Assembly (NCBI GenBank): GCA_037447655.1
Contig: JBBHKE010003248.1
Coordinates: 135,007-199,006 of the forward strand
Source of the DNA: Zygnema cylindricum
Lineage: Eukaryota > Streptophyta > Zygnematophyceae > Zygnematales > Zygnemataceae
Reading direction: 5' to 3'
Length of the DNA stretch: 64,000 nucleotides
Numbering within the stretch: the stretch's first letter is position 1; each line of letters starts with the position of its first letter. A model generated the notes under the pieces. It made no database searches and was not told the origin of the DNA. It worked only from the letters and a program-made list of their open reading frames with translations. A program made the position numbers and the translations under genes. Below, in pieces: positions 11,975 through 22,544 of this stretch.

Positions 11975-12150
11975 CTCATACTTGCTCAGTTGGTAGAGCT
12001 GGTGTATGTCTAACACAAGGTCCCGGGTTCGATCCCCAGCTTGGCCATTTAACCAAAGTTTTCACTTTGGCGCCCATGCGATATGTAGAATATCGCCGAT
12101 CCTCAACAGATCTAACATGCGTAAAGGGAATGGGAATTCACTTCACTACA
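11975..12150 (+). mobile_element. tRNA-derived SINE-like insertion in gag
   Basis: The head (about 11975-12047) folds as a tRNA-like D arm (gctc..gagc), an anticodon arm (ggtgt..acaca, loop atgtcta) and a T arm with loop ttcgatc. It contains A-box-like tgctcagttggtagagc and B-box gggttcgatcc, but the 5' acceptor strand does not pair with cttggcc, so it is not a working tRNA gene. The following 100 bp include a small hairpin (caaagttttcactttg). The insertion separates gag codons on both sides. I could not define a tail or a convincing target duplication. Confidence 0.6.
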
Positions 12151-12547
12151 CTTTTGAGAATTAAAAGCTTAGCAAACTTGTCCTTATAGTTCCAATTTTC
12201 ATATTCTGACCGTTCGGTCTGACTCCCTGTAACCATTTATTTTGGTGCTGGTGCATGTATCATCCTGGACAATGAAGTCCCTCGAAAAGCAACTCCTCCT
12301 TTTCTCCTTCTGTGATTATTTCCTCCCTTTCTTTATCATCATCGTGATGGTGGCTAATGTTTTAAATGCTGTTGAGACGGAGGTGCCAAAAAAACATGTT
12401 CCTCCAAACCGAAGTGGAGGTGGGCATCCAATTTGCCAAGACACTATGCCCCATAAGTGTTTTTCAAAAATTTCCCCCTCCATCATCATTTCTCTATAAA
12501 AAAAGTCGATCCATTGAATATGGGTACCGTAGAGTGTGGGCTCATAA
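12151..12547 (-). pseudogene. Copia family A gag N-terminal part
   Basis: On the minus strand, the frame opens with MEVSEL at 12567 inside the LTR and runs across the LTR/primer-site junction, then has WIDFFYREMMMEGEIFEKHL (counterpart of the FIYWESMMTRALCEK block of other copies), IVSWQIGCPPPLRFGG and a degenerate acidic/lysine stretch. It later reads YENWNYKDKFAKLLILK, matching the DTWDYNNMAAKHFVLRH block of the 20.4-kb copy, where the SINE interrupts. Stops are present. It is the N-terminus of the element continued at 11974. Confidence 0.7.
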
Positions 12548-13594
12548 TGTAACTCTGAGACCTCCATAAGTCCCCAGAGTTGGCAGCTAACACGAAGCCT
12601 CTAGGATAACCGTAACCCCTTTGATTTTGAGCAAGAATAACTGCCACCCTGGAAAACAAAAAAATTGAGCACCTTCACTCGTGTGAAGGCAAGATCCCTT
12701 TGGTCAATAACAAAAAGAATCTCTGAATTCGCTCCCTTGAGCAGTAAGTTATAGAGGGTCAAAGTTGACCTTTTGTTAAGAAGCTCTCCCGGAGAGAGGG
12801 ACCTATCTACCAAATTTTTCTAAGTCTTATCTCTCTCTAATACTCTATCTACTTAAGTACGGCACCAATTATAATACTGTGTCTTAGAGAAAAGTATAGG
12901 TGCCAGTGTACTTTCTGTACCGCCATTGTACTACATGGCCAACAAGTAGACACATGTCATATTTTGGATTCGTTCTTGTAATCCTGGAGATGTCGTTATC
13001 TAATGTGGTTGTGCCACGTGTCAATCGATGTGGCGGTGACCGCAAACTACCAAAATCCTATTTCACGATCTCAGCATCCTTCGCGGCTGTCTGATCAAAA
13101 CCGGGTTTCAATTGTAGCCGTCATAAACACTTGCGCGGAATTTGTTTCGTTGTCGAAAACAAAATGTGCGGTATCCATTTCAGAACCGTACCGTACTCCG
13201 TACTTTACAAAAATGTATCTATGCATGACGTATATAGTTTCCGTTAAATGAATTTGTTCGCGTCTAACTATTTAAATATCTGTTAAACCTATAAACTTTA
13301 CCATTTGTCTTAGGTTTGTTGATGAAGCTAACCGCTACCGGCTAACTTGACGGACGATAGGTATTAGGATCAAATCTTGGGTCCATCAAGTATGCTTTTA
13401 GTAAACCTACTAAAACAACTACATGTCTCTCTTTAGAGAGCACATGCAGTCATGGCTCTAGCTCCTTGTTCTACCTTCTGTGACTACGACAAGTGTGGGA
13501 GCTGAAAAAAGGAGTTAGAGGCAGACTGCCTCGGCTTCTTTTGTGCATTTCATTTTAGACATAGAAAATACTAAAAGAACCATAAATTTATACA
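12548..13594 (-). repeat. Copia family A LTR shared by two tandem elements
   Basis: On the minus strand, the LTR starts TGTATAAATTTATGG at 13594 and ends CAGAGTTACA at 12548. On its 5' side is a polypurine tract (complement of ctccccttattttttag, 13595-13611) and RNase H of one element; on its 3' side is the primer-site region (TTATGAGCCCAC) and gag of another. A single LTR thus serves as the 3' LTR of 13595-14632 and the 5' LTR of 7713-12547. An antisense tRNA-like module lies at about 13320-13395. Confidence 0.8.
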
Positions 13595-14632
13595 CTCCCC
13601 TTATTTTTTAGTCACTCTTTAATTTCATACCACACTTCTCCCGTCAAAAAATTAGCTTAGGGGAAGGCACAGGTTTGGTCATCATATCTTGTACAATCTC
13701 GCTATCTGTTCTCTACTCTAAACTAATTATTTTGTTTTCCGCTTTCTCTCTAACAAAGCTGAGTGTAATGTCCATGTGTTTGGCTTTAAAATGATCTTTA
13801 GGATTAGCAACAATAGTGATTGCTGTCTGATTATCACAAAAAAAATTATGCACACCACTCTTAAGGTGACCAAGCTCACCAAGCAAAGACTTGACCCACA
13901 TAAATTCTTTTACAGCAGAGCAAGAGGCCATATACTCAGCCTCCATAGTGGAATGAGCAATAACTTTTTGGTGTTTGCTACTCTAGCAACAAGCCCCATC
14001 ACCCACATATAATACATATCTAGAAGTACATCTCCTCATCGGAGCATCACCTTAACTGGCATCACTCTAAGTAGTGATGTCTGTATTCCCCCCACCCAAA
14101 TGCAACCATAGATCCCTAGTTCCTATCAAATATCTAAGGACTCTTTTAGCTGCCTCCTAATCTCTCTTAGTGGGAGCATTTAGACTTCTACTCCGCACTC
14201 CTATAGCTGCAGCTAAATCCGACCGGGTACAATTCATAAAATAGAATAGGCTTCCCACTACTTGCCTTTAAGGGAATAGTCTGCATGAACTTTTATACTT
14301 CATGACCTAATTCTTTGTCTAAGATTATGACTTCTTTTTCCACACTCCCTTCACTTCCCTTCTTTAACTCTATTGGAGTTGTACAACTATTAGCCTTATC
14401 CATCTAAAAATTTTCCAACATGTTCTCTATTGCTTCATTTTGAGTCAGTCATATAATATTTCTTTCTCGGTTTTTTTCTACTTAAATTCCCAAAATATAT
14501 CTTGCCTCCCCCATATCTTTTATCTTATATCTTCCCTTAAGATCGGTTTCACTTTATTAATTTTGTCCATTAATTTATTTAAAACAAGCAAATCATCAAC
14601 ATAAATTGCAATAAAAATAATGCCTTCCTCAT
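13595..14632 (-). pseudogene. Copia family A RT C-terminus and RNase H
   Basis: On the minus strand: the RT end with IYVDDLLVLNKLMDKINK (about 14630-14545, YVDD box intact), decayed sequence matching the CTTPIELKKG segment, the RNase H core (about 14200-13713) with MEAEYMASCSAVKEFMWVKS, FFCDNQTAITIVANPKDHF and KHMDITLSFVREKAENKI, and a terminal polypurine tract. Its 5' part is cut off by the gypsy element inserted at 14633. Stops disrupt the middle. Confidence 0.8.
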
Positions 14633-15127
14633 TGTAACAGGGTGACAAAGTTGAGTACTTAAGGGCTAGAGACCAGACTGCTATAGTTGCAGCTGTAGAG
14701 CACCGCAGCAGCGATTCCAGACCAGTGCAACATAGAAGCATATCAACTTAGTGGAATAGTGTAGCGCAACATAGCAACGCAGCGTAGCAGTATAGCAACG
14801 CCGCAGAATGTAGATTTAACTGTATAGTTCTAGAAAGATATTTCGGATAGATCTCGGTTGACCGTGAAGGTCCACGTGTACACTTGTACAGTATTAGGTT
14901 GACAAGCAGCTAGTTAAATTAAATAGTGGAGCAGACATAGTAAAAAGAGAAACTCTTTGAGTAGGCCTTCGCAACGAGCTCTCAATTTGTAATCTTTCTT
15001 CCGATAAATAAAGCTCAACCTTTATCCGTGAGTGCTGTGTACTATTGCTGTTGCTACGAGGAGATCCTTGGAGTCTTTCCGCTGTGCATTATAGTGTGTT
15101 GTGGGTTACTATTCTGTCCCTTTTACA
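14633..15127 (+). repeat. Ty3/gypsy 5' LTR (495 bp)
   Basis: It starts TGTAACAGGGTGAC and ends CCCTTTTACA, directly followed by a primer-binding site. The interior includes a region rich in GCAGC/GTAGC units (14690-14815), and an AATAAA (15006) lies near the R/U5 part. It interrupts family A copia RT at 14632, so the gypsy element is younger than that copy. I did not find a matching 3' LTR in the window. Confidence 0.85.
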
Positions 15128-15128
15128 T

Positions 15129-15141
15129 TGGTATCGGAGCA
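15129..15141 (+). other. Primer-binding site of the gypsy element (initiator tRNA-Met type)
   Basis: TGGTATCGGAGCA follows the LTR end by one base. It resembles the TGGTATCAGAGC primer site common in plant LTR elements, complementary to the 3' end of initiator tRNA-Met, with one difference. This contrasts with the internal half-tRNA site of the family A copia elements here. Confidence 0.8.
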
Positions 15142-15161
15142 ATCCTTTGTGACTCGACAGC

Positions 15162-16063
15162 ATGGGAGAACACGACGTATCTACCATGGAAATGTTTGCG
15201 CAAGTTCTTCGGGAGTTGGAAAACGTCAGATTACAGAATGCTCAATTGAGTAACACCGTCGCAACCTTGGAATCTCACCTTGGTGAACGATCTCATGGAA
15301 GCATGGAGAGAGATTTAAGGAGACCAAAGTTAAGACTTCCCGATAAGTTTGACTCGGCCAGACACAAGAACCTTGATGCGTGGTTATTCTCCATTGCGAA
15401 TTATCTTGAGAATTTCCCTAGCCTGTCGAATCGTGGGAAGATGCATTATGCGGGTGGTCTTCTAAAAGAGGAAGCGGGAGCATGGTGGAGGACAATGGTG
15501 GAAAATGATGAAATACCGCCTGTTTGGACTCTTTTTATTGAACTCCTCCGTGACTCATGGCAACCCGTTAACACAATTAAGGCGGCAAGGGATAAGATCG
15601 CGATTTTGAAGCAACGTACCTCAGTATTGGAGTACACGCAGCGTTTCTTTGAGTGCAAAGTTCAAATACCCACGATGATGGAGGATGAAACCTTGGATCG
15701 TTGGTGAAAGGGCTTAAAGCATCCATTCGGAGGGATGTGGAGCAATGGCTCGCTCGGGAAAGTACGACTCCTAGCCTCTCGGAGATTATCCAATTTGCGG
15801 AACGGACTGATTCGGTGGACTTTACCTTCCGTAGATCCTACCACTTTGGGTCGAGTAGCGGAGGGGGAGGTCGACATGATGATGGTCCAACCCCCATGGA
15901 GCTCAGAGCGATTAATGAGGATAAGGAGGTGGTCAACGTGCTTCGGAAGAAGAAGAAGACTACCAAGGCCAAGATCAATGTTTTGTCCCCCGAGGAGCAC
16001 CAACTGAGGAAGCAAAACGACTTATGCTTCCAGTGCGGTTCCCTGGATCATATGGCCCGATAA
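15162..16063 (+). pseudogene. Ty3/gypsy gag (frameshifted)
   Basis: The frame opens MGEHDVSTMEMFAQVL with a heptad-like leucine stretch (residues 10-45), then PKLRLPDKFDS and a Retrotrans_gag-type core with LDAWLFSIANYLENF, KEEAGAWWRTMVEND and LRDSWQPVN. It breaks at 15707 (TLDRW then stop). An overlapping frame continues from 15701 with VKGLKASIRRDVEQWL and a linker, ending in a zinc knuckle CFQCGSLDHMAR whose last cysteine is lost because the frame stops there. This would be the capsid/nucleocapsid part of the polyprotein. One frameshift plus a terminal stop make it non-functional as read. Confidence 0.85.
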
Positions 16064-16072
16064 TGGCCAAAA

Positions 16073-16788
16073 ATGAAATGTCTTAAAAAAGGCAAGCTTA
16101 ACGTGATGAGGTTAGCTGGTGATGGAGGAGACCCTTTTATATTCCAAGGTCAAATCGGAGTGAGCGCAGCTAGCTTTATGGTGGACTTCGGTGCATCGGG
16201 GAACTTCATCAACGAGGCGACGGTGAAAAAGTTGAAACTTGCTCTCGTGGTGCTAAAGGATCGTAGTCGGTGCAATTGGCCGACGGAAGTTCCCTATCCA
16301 TTACTCATCGTACTTTGAGGTTACGTGTCGGAATTGGGAAGTTCCACTTGTTTGACACTCTTCATGTATTACCGCTTAGAGACCATGAAGTAATCTTGGG
16401 GAAACCGTGGCTGCAAAAGTGGCACCCGACGATCAATTGGAGAAGTGGGGACATGAGAGTTAGAAAAGGTGAAAAAGAGTTTGGGGTAAAGGTGGGAGCG
16501 GCTGGTAAAGGATCGGAAGAGGGACGCCTGCTTTCGGCCTTACAGCTTAAGAGGGCACTCAGGAAGGGGGAGACAATTGGTATGGCGGTCGTCCAGCCTA
16601 TGGAGGAAGGGAAGGAGGGGATTCCGGAAAAATGGAGTAAGAAGGACCCCGACTTCGACTCGAAAGAGAGTGACGACATCGGAAAGACTTCTGTAGGGGC
16701 CCCGGAAGTCGTGACAAAACCTCTCGAGGAGTATGTTGATGTCTTTCCCTCGAAGCTCTTAGAAGGCTTACCTCCGAAGCGCAAGTAG
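16073..16788 (+). pseudogene. Ty3/gypsy aspartic protease region
   Basis: The first frame (16073-16318) carries ASFMVDFGASGNFINEATV, the retroviral-type protease site with the usual D-S/T-G-A-S changed to DFGAS. A shifted frame (16270-16788) continues with HLFDTLHVLPLRDHEVILGK and WLQKWHPTINW, typical of the C-terminal protease fold (ILG). It then has an acidic linker ending [16 protein letters not shown] just before RT. The frameshift near 16270-16318 and the altered active site suggest loss of function. Confidence 0.8.
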
Positions 16789-17597
16789 ACCATAAGATAG
16801 AGCTTGTTCCCGGAGCGGTACCCCCGGCAAATCGGATGTACAAGATGAGCTACACCGAATTAGATGAACTCAAAAAGCAACTTGCGGAGTTGGTCGAAGC
16901 CGGAGCAATTGAACCGAGCAAGTCACCGTATGGAGCCCCCGTCCTCTTCGTAAATAAGAAGGATGGAGGTTTTCGGATGTGTGTGGATTACCGAGCGCTA
17001 AACAAGTTAACGGTGAAAAATGCGTACCCTCTACCGAGGATAAACGAACTGTTAGATTGACTACGAGGTGCTAAATATTTTTCGAAGATAGACCTGCGAA
17101 GTGGCTATCACCAAATCAAAATTGCCAAGGAAGATGTGGAAAAGACAGCATTTAGAACTCGATACGGTCATTTCCAATTTCGGGTTATGCCGTTCCGATT
17201 GACCAACGCATTTGCAACCTTTATACATTTGATGATTTCCATCTTTCGGCACTATTTTGACGCCTTCGTAATTGTTTTCTTGGACGACATCTTGGTGTAT
17301 AGCAAGACGTTGGAGGATCATATGAAGCATTTGCGAACGGTCTTACAAGTCCTTCGAGAGAACAAGTTGTACGCGAAGAGGAGTAAATCTGACTTCTTGA
17401 AGGAGAAAATTGAGTTTTTGGGTCATGTGGTGAGCCAGGATGGAATCGCAGTGGATCCCAACAAAACTAGGGCAGTGAAGGAGTGGCCGCAGTCGACGAA
17501 CATTACGGAGTTACGGAGCTTTCTTGGATTATGCTCCTACTATCGCCGTTTTGTCGAAGGTTTTGCAAAAAATGTTGCACCACTCACATAATTACTT
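16789..17597 (+). pseudogene. Ty3/gypsy reverse transcriptase
   Basis: Order: the [19 protein letters not shown] lead, [19 protein letters not shown] finger, [40 protein letters not shown], then a stop codon (17058-17060) where leucine/aspartate text is expected. The frame resumes with [15 protein letters not shown] and [20 protein letters not shown], and the catalytic box appears as [11 protein letters not shown] (about 17276-17308), FLDD in place of the commoner YIDD/FIDD. It ends with [15 protein letters not shown] and [14 protein letters not shown]. Recognisable throughout but interrupted by at least one stop. Confidence 0.9.
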
Positions 17598-18125
17598 AAG
17601 AACGACGTGCCATATTAGTGGAAAACAGCGCAAGGGGCAACCTTTGACACGCTAAAGAAACAGTTAGTTACCGCCCCTGTGTTAGTTGTCCCCGACCCGA
17701 AATTACCTTGGACGATAATCACCGACGCTAGCGATACGGCTATTGGAGCGATCCTTATGCAGGATCAAGGAAAAGGCCTTCAATCCATTACCTACGACAG
17801 TCGGAAACTAAAGGTAGCGGAGCTTAACTGGGCCATCCATGGAAAGGAGATAATCCCCATTATTAATGCACTGGAGGTTTGGGAAAGTTATGTTCAAGGG
17901 AAGCGGATCACGATCATCACGGATCACCACGCCCTACAATATCTTCAGACCCAGCCGAAGTTGTCAAAGAAACAGGTGCGATCGATGACGTTTTTTCAGG
18001 CCTTCGGGCCGGAACTAGCTATTGAGTATAGACCGGGCAAGACAAACCCGACGGATGCGCTCTCGAGAAGACCCGGAGTAGCTGCGCCAAGCAAGAATCG
18101 CAAACATCGCAGGATGGAAACGTAA
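17598..18125 (+). pseudogene. Ty3/gypsy RNase H region
   Basis: It starts after a stop (17589-17591) with decayed text matching the W...QxAFxxLK linker. From 17679 it reads VVPDPKLPWTIITDASDTAI (first catalytic Asp in TDAS), ESRKL-like YDSRKLKVAELNW, HGKEIIPIINALEVW and TITIITDHHALQYL-type text (ITDHHALQYLQ, last catalytic Asp), ending with YRPGKTNPTDALSRRP, the usual junction before integrase. The frame is intact for 148 residues. The glutamate normally in the YPVxEKELLA motif is kept as HGKEI. Confidence 0.85.
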
Positions 18126-18130
18126 GCGCT

Positions 18131-19143
18131 GTGAAAAAAAACACCGTAGCGTCGAACAAAGCGCATGATCAGGAACTCAGCGCAGTGACTAGTACGGTAC
18201 AAGTGGACGACCAGTGGTTAAGTAGGATTAAGGCTGTATACGACGAAGATGAGGCAATCAAGGAACTGGTAAAACGGAAGGTATTGGTTCGAACCGCAAA
18301 TGTTATGTGGCGATACACACCAAGTGAAACAACTAGACTTTACGTTCCGACAAATCAGGAGTTACGTCATTCGATACTTAAAATGAGTCATGACAAGCAA
18401 CTCAGTGGACATTCCGGGCGGGATAAAACAACTGCACGTGTCGCTAAGGCATATTATTGGCTGAACATCACTCGGGACATTGCGGAGTATGTCCGGACGT
18501 GTGACTCATATAACATAAATAAATCGGAATCGGGTCACCAAGGTCTGTTACAACCCCTTCCGATACCATCTGTGCATTGGGAGGCGATTTTGATAGACTT
18601 CATCGTTGCTCTTCTGTTGACTCGGGAAGGCTATGACTCCATCTTCGTCGTCAAGGATTATCTGACGAAAATGGCCCATTTCCTACCCACGACAACCACA
18701 ACCACAGCGCGAGATGTGGCTGACTTATTCTTTCGGGAGATATTCCGCCATCACGGACTCTTGAAGAGGATCGTCAGCGACCGTGATCGAAAATTTGTGA
18801 GTCACTTTTGGAGAAGTTTGTTCGAGCTGTGTGGAACGCAATTGGCCATGTCCACAGCTTATCACCCTCAGACCGATGGTCACACCGAAAGAGTGAATCG
18901 GACTTTGGAAGAGGCTTTGCTGGCTTATGTATCGGTACACCAAACAGATTGGGTGAACCATTTGACGGTAATTGAAGTGGCGTATAATACTGCGGTTTAC
19001 TCTTCCACGAATGCTACGCCATTTTCTCTCAATGGACAACAGCCCACCCTTCCCCAAAATTTATTGGTAGCGGACTGCCGTACACCTGCAGCTCTGGATT
19101 TTGCCAAAACGCTGCACGGGAATCTGGAGAAAGCGGCGAAGAC
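18131..19143 (+). pseudogene. Ty3/gypsy integrase, truncated at the 3' side
   Basis: Contains the H-H-C-C region (SHDKQLSGHSGRDKT, then CDSYNINKS, where the second cysteine is replaced by tyrosine). The catalytic core follows: WEAILIDFIVALLLTREGYD (first Asp), RIVSDRDRKFVSHFW (second Asp) and AYHPQTDGHTERVNR (Glu), with WVNHLTVIEVAYNTAVYSST and a QQPTLPQNLL end. The frame is open for about 340 residues but runs straight into a copia LTR at 19144. Any C-terminal GPY/F or chromodomain and the gypsy 3' LTR are absent. The lost zinc-binding cysteine and the truncation argue against activity. Confidence 0.9.
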
Positions 19144-20140
19144 TGTTGAAATTAGAAGGCTTTCCTATGTATTTTCTAGGTTTTTTAAGTAATCTAAGTT
19201 GAGGAAGGAAAAAACAGAGGCAACCTGCTTCTAACTTCTCACTCTAGCCCCCATACTTGTCGTAGTCACTGGAGGCTGAAGAAGAAGCTAGAGCCATGGC
19301 TGCCTATGCTTCTGCTAGAGTCACAAGGTTGTCTTTTGTTAAACTTACCAAAAAAGTTAACGGACCTAGGATTTGATCCTGGTATCTATCGTCCGTCGAA
19401 ATAGCCCAACATCGTTACCATGTAGCCTATCACCTGTGTCAAGTATATAGGGTACGATACCTACTTAAAGATGTACAAATAGGAAAGTTCATTTAACTAA
19501 CGAACGAACCACAATCACATAGACACAGTAAGACAAAATCACATCGAAAAGTACTGCTTGTATTTTAACGGCTATAAATTAAGGCCGATATCAATCGGAC
19601 GGCGGAGGAAGAAGCCGGCATCCCGGAATGAACGTTTTGGCGGTTTGCGGTCACAGCCACACCGGGTGACACGTGGCAACTTGACATTGAATGGCGGCAT
19701 CTCCAGGACATACCATGGCGAACCTGGACATGGCAGGCGTCATCTCCTTGGCCATGTCATACAATGGCCGTACAAAAAGTACTCCGCGCCAAGTACCTTT
19801 CTGTACTGTACACTGAATTGATTGGCAACTTACTTTAGTAGTAGAGGGTTATGAGAGGGGTGCAAGACTTAGAAAATATAGGTAGCAACCTAACTCCCAG
19901 AGCGCTTCTGTATAAAAGGTCATCTTTGACCATTGATAATTTACTACTCAGGGGAGCAAATTCAAGGATTTTTTTTGTGGCAAACTCAAGGGAGTCAGCT
20001 CTACCAAGGGGTTTAGTTTGGTGAGTCTATATTTTGTCACAGTGTCAACAATACTCATACAAAGACTAATGGATTGAGGTTATCCTTGAGGCTTCTGGTA
20101 AGCTATCTACTCTGAGTACCAATGGAGCTCCAATTTCTCA
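19144..20140 (+). repeat. Copia family A LTR truncating the gypsy integrase
   Basis: It starts TGTTGAAATTAGAAGG and ends near CCAATGGAGCTCCAATTTCTCA-like text at 20140 (ATGGAG kept at 20122). It contains the antisense tRNA-like module (about 19355-19430), the GTAC cluster (19740-19810) and a TATA-like tataaaagg (19911). At its 3' side it runs into an oppositely oriented LTR fragment rather than a primer site. Confidence 0.7.
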
Positions 20141-20251
20141 GTGACTGCGACAAGTTTGAGAGTTGGAGAGAGAAGTTAGAGATAGACTGCCTCGACTTCT
20201 ATATTTCTTTTCAGACCTAGAAAATACTAATAAAACCATTAGTTTCTACAG
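20141..20251 (-). repeat. Copia family A LTR terminal fragment, minus strand
   Basis: On the minus strand it starts TGTAGAAACTAATGG at 20251 and resembles the first 110 bp of the LTRs at 12548-13594 and 53485-54491. It lies between a plus-strand LTR and plus-strand gag, exactly at the gag codons for RALCEK. This is an inverted LTR scrap, not part of a complete element. Confidence 0.6.
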
Positions 20252-20780
20252 AGCCCTATGTGAGAAAAGATTTTGGAGAATAGTGAGTGGGCGAGTAAAG
20301 CGCCCGTCTAATTTTGCTATCCCTCCACGGTTTGGAGGAAGCAGATTTGGTAGGGAGCCAGATCCACCGCCGTCAAGGACTCAGAAGATGGAGAAAGCAT
20401 CGTGATGGAAAAGGGGAAAGAGAAAGAGAAAACCACACCTATATCAACCGGATCTGTTTTCATGTCTCCTATTCCGAGGAATGAGGAGAATGACATCGAT
20501 ACCTGGGACTACAACAACATGGCGGCAAAGCATTTTGTCCTCCGTCATCACACACAAGGACTCGCATGTCCTCATTTGCAAGTGGAAAGGGTATTCGAAT
20601 TGTGGGATGCGCTTATAGAGATGTACCGTAGCGATACTATTCAGGAACAGAAACTAGCAGATCAAAGGATCAATGGATACTTTCACAAAGGAGAGAAGAT
20701 GCTCGATTTCTGCAATGAGCTGGCTATACTCTTCATGGAGTTAGAGTGTGCCGGAAAAGTAGAAACCGAGAAGGCAAAGG
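20252..20780 (+). pseudogene. Copia family A gag fragment
   Basis: Reads RALCEKRFWRIVSGRVKRPS, IPPRFGGSRFGRE and, after a stop at 20403-20405, KGKEKEKTTPISTGSVFMS, DTWDYNNMAAKHFVLRHHTQ, LACPHLQVERVFELWDALIE and MLDFCNELAILFMELE. This matches the UBN2/Retrotran_gag-like capsid of copia elements. Both ends are cut by minus-strand LTR sequence (20251 and 20781), and the zinc knuckle and pol are missing. The retained codons closely match the 52.6-53.5 kb copy. Confidence 0.8.
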
Positions 20781-21285
20781 TGCAACTCTGTTTCCTCCAT
20801 TGGACCACAAAATACATGAAGCCTCTAGATAATATTTAACTAACCCACTTCAAGCCACAACCACTACTGTCCTGGAAGGCAAAATGATAGTTTGACAACA
20901 CCCCTATGCAGCGTGGACTCCCCTGAGTCCGTAGCAAAAAGAATCACTGAAAACGGCCAACCGACCGATTAGTTATGAGCCGGCAAAAAATGCCAATTAA
21001 TACAAATCTCTCTTAGAGAGAGAGGTGACTACCTACCAAAATTTCCTAAGTCCTAAACCTCTCTCACAACCTCCATCTACTGAAGTACGAACCAATTATA
21101 TAAGTGTAAAGTACAGGAAAGGTACTACGATCGATGTCCTTTATGTATGGCTGGTGTACGATAAGGCTAGTGAGTGGACGCGTGTCACTTTTCCACTCGT
21201 TCGTATATTCTCCGGAATTCCCGCGACCGAATGTCATCCTTCCACGCGGCGCCAGATCATGCCACGTCTATAAAAGCCAAAGTGA
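20781..21285 (-). repeat. Copia family A LTR, 3' half, minus strand
   Basis: On the minus strand the LTR ends GGAAACAGAGTTGCA at 20781, with ATGGAG 22 bp upstream of that end. It includes the gactcccctgagtcc block and the GTAC cluster (21080-21160). Similarity fades at about 21285, where the tRNA-like module and the LTR start would be expected, so it is truncated. It abuts gag on its left. Confidence 0.7.
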
Positions 21286-22014
21286 CCATTCTTGGTTTTT
21301 CAAATATTTGAAAACATATATATTTCAGTAAGACCTTATGTTTTTTCTGTCCCTTGTAAGATTTTGTTTTGTTTTTCATTTTTGAGAATGACAACTTTTT
21401 ACATTGTTGTTTCGTTATTGGATAACAATTTTGATTAACTTTGCAATATAAAATACTGGAGATTCAGAATCATCAATCAGTTGCTGGAAAACACCTACCA
21501 ACTACTGTATTGCTAAGGACCGGTGGATCACTTGTGTGCCATGTGCTGCCTGTATCTGAAGGATCAAGGGTATTTCCAAGCACTGGAGGATCAAGGGTCT
21601 TTCCAGCCAGTGTGTTGCCAGTTATAGGTGGATGTGTAAGTTTTTTAGGATATAACCCATGTTTTTTGTTGTTTCAAATTAGTAAAAATAAGTTTCTTCT
21701 CACAGACATGTATGTATGTTTTTTTTTTTTGTTCCCACTTAAAGTTTTTAAATGTTAACATTTTTTCACAGACATGTATGACTGAAATAATTTTTATCTT
21801 GATAGGGTTTGAATTCCTAACATAAACCTTTCCTTGTTCTCCTCATCTACTACCATACTTCCATCTCCCCCTTTGTGAAACTTCCCACAATGCATACATC
21901 CCACCCTCTACACCCACCTTTACCGCCAATCTTTTGTTAATTCTTGTTTTTTTTTTAAAATTTCTCCTTGTATTGTTTTTATTTTACTTGTGCGGTCGCG
22001 TTTTTGGGGCAATG
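21286..22014. other. Spacer with a short direct duplication
   Basis: A 27-bp unit containing ggaggatcaagggt occurs twice in tandem (about 21565-21610). Otherwise the stretch is T-rich, with two copies of cacagacatgtatg (21700 and 21768). No gene or mobile element could be recognised. Confidence 0.4.
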
Positions 22015-22190
22015 TGTTGAAATTTATAGATTTCTAGAGTATTTTCTAGGTTTAAATATGTTTTTATAAAAGGAAAAGGAAAAAGGACGGACAGCCTGCC
22101 TCCACCTCCGATCTCTAGCTCCCATACTTGTTGTAGTCACTGAAGGTAAGAGAGAGAGGTTGATCCATGGCTGCCTTAGTTTCAAGTTTA
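22015..22190 (+). repeat. Copia family A LTR 5' fragment
   Basis: Starts TGTTGAAATTTATAG and includes gtattttctaggttt, the purine-rich block, tgttgtagtcactgaagg and catggctgcc. These are the first 175 bp typical of family A LTRs. It ends before the tRNA-like module. Confidence 0.65.
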
Positions 22191-22544
22191 GGGGTGATGT
22201 TACTATTGTTGGTCGTTGCACGAAATGTACTTATTTATCTCGTTGCAAATAGAGGATTCTTGATATGGTACACAGATACTTAAGATGTGGGCATAGAGTA
22301 TTTCATTCTTGGTGTGAATCATGATTAGGATAATTGTTTATCATGTTTTTTAGTGTAGAATCTAAGTTTTATCCAACTAGGTGTATTGCAACCATATGGG
22401 TATTTGATTTTCTGTGTTCAGTATAATTTTTCGGTGTGTAGTGCCTCGACACTTCTTTTTATGGTTTGAACAAATTTGAGCTTCAACTCAACTTCTTAGT
22501 TTGACTTCATGGGTCATGGAATTTACGATGTCTTCTTATCAGGC

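Noticed and set aside
11975-12047. Functional tRNA-Asp gene
   Set aside because: D, anticodon and T arms fold, but the 5' acceptor strand does not pair with the 3' strand, and the sequence interrupts gag codons, as expected of a SINE head.
18900-19192. Chromodomain at the gypsy integrase C-terminus
   Set aside because: The frame enters a copia LTR at 19144 before any chromodomain could be encoded.
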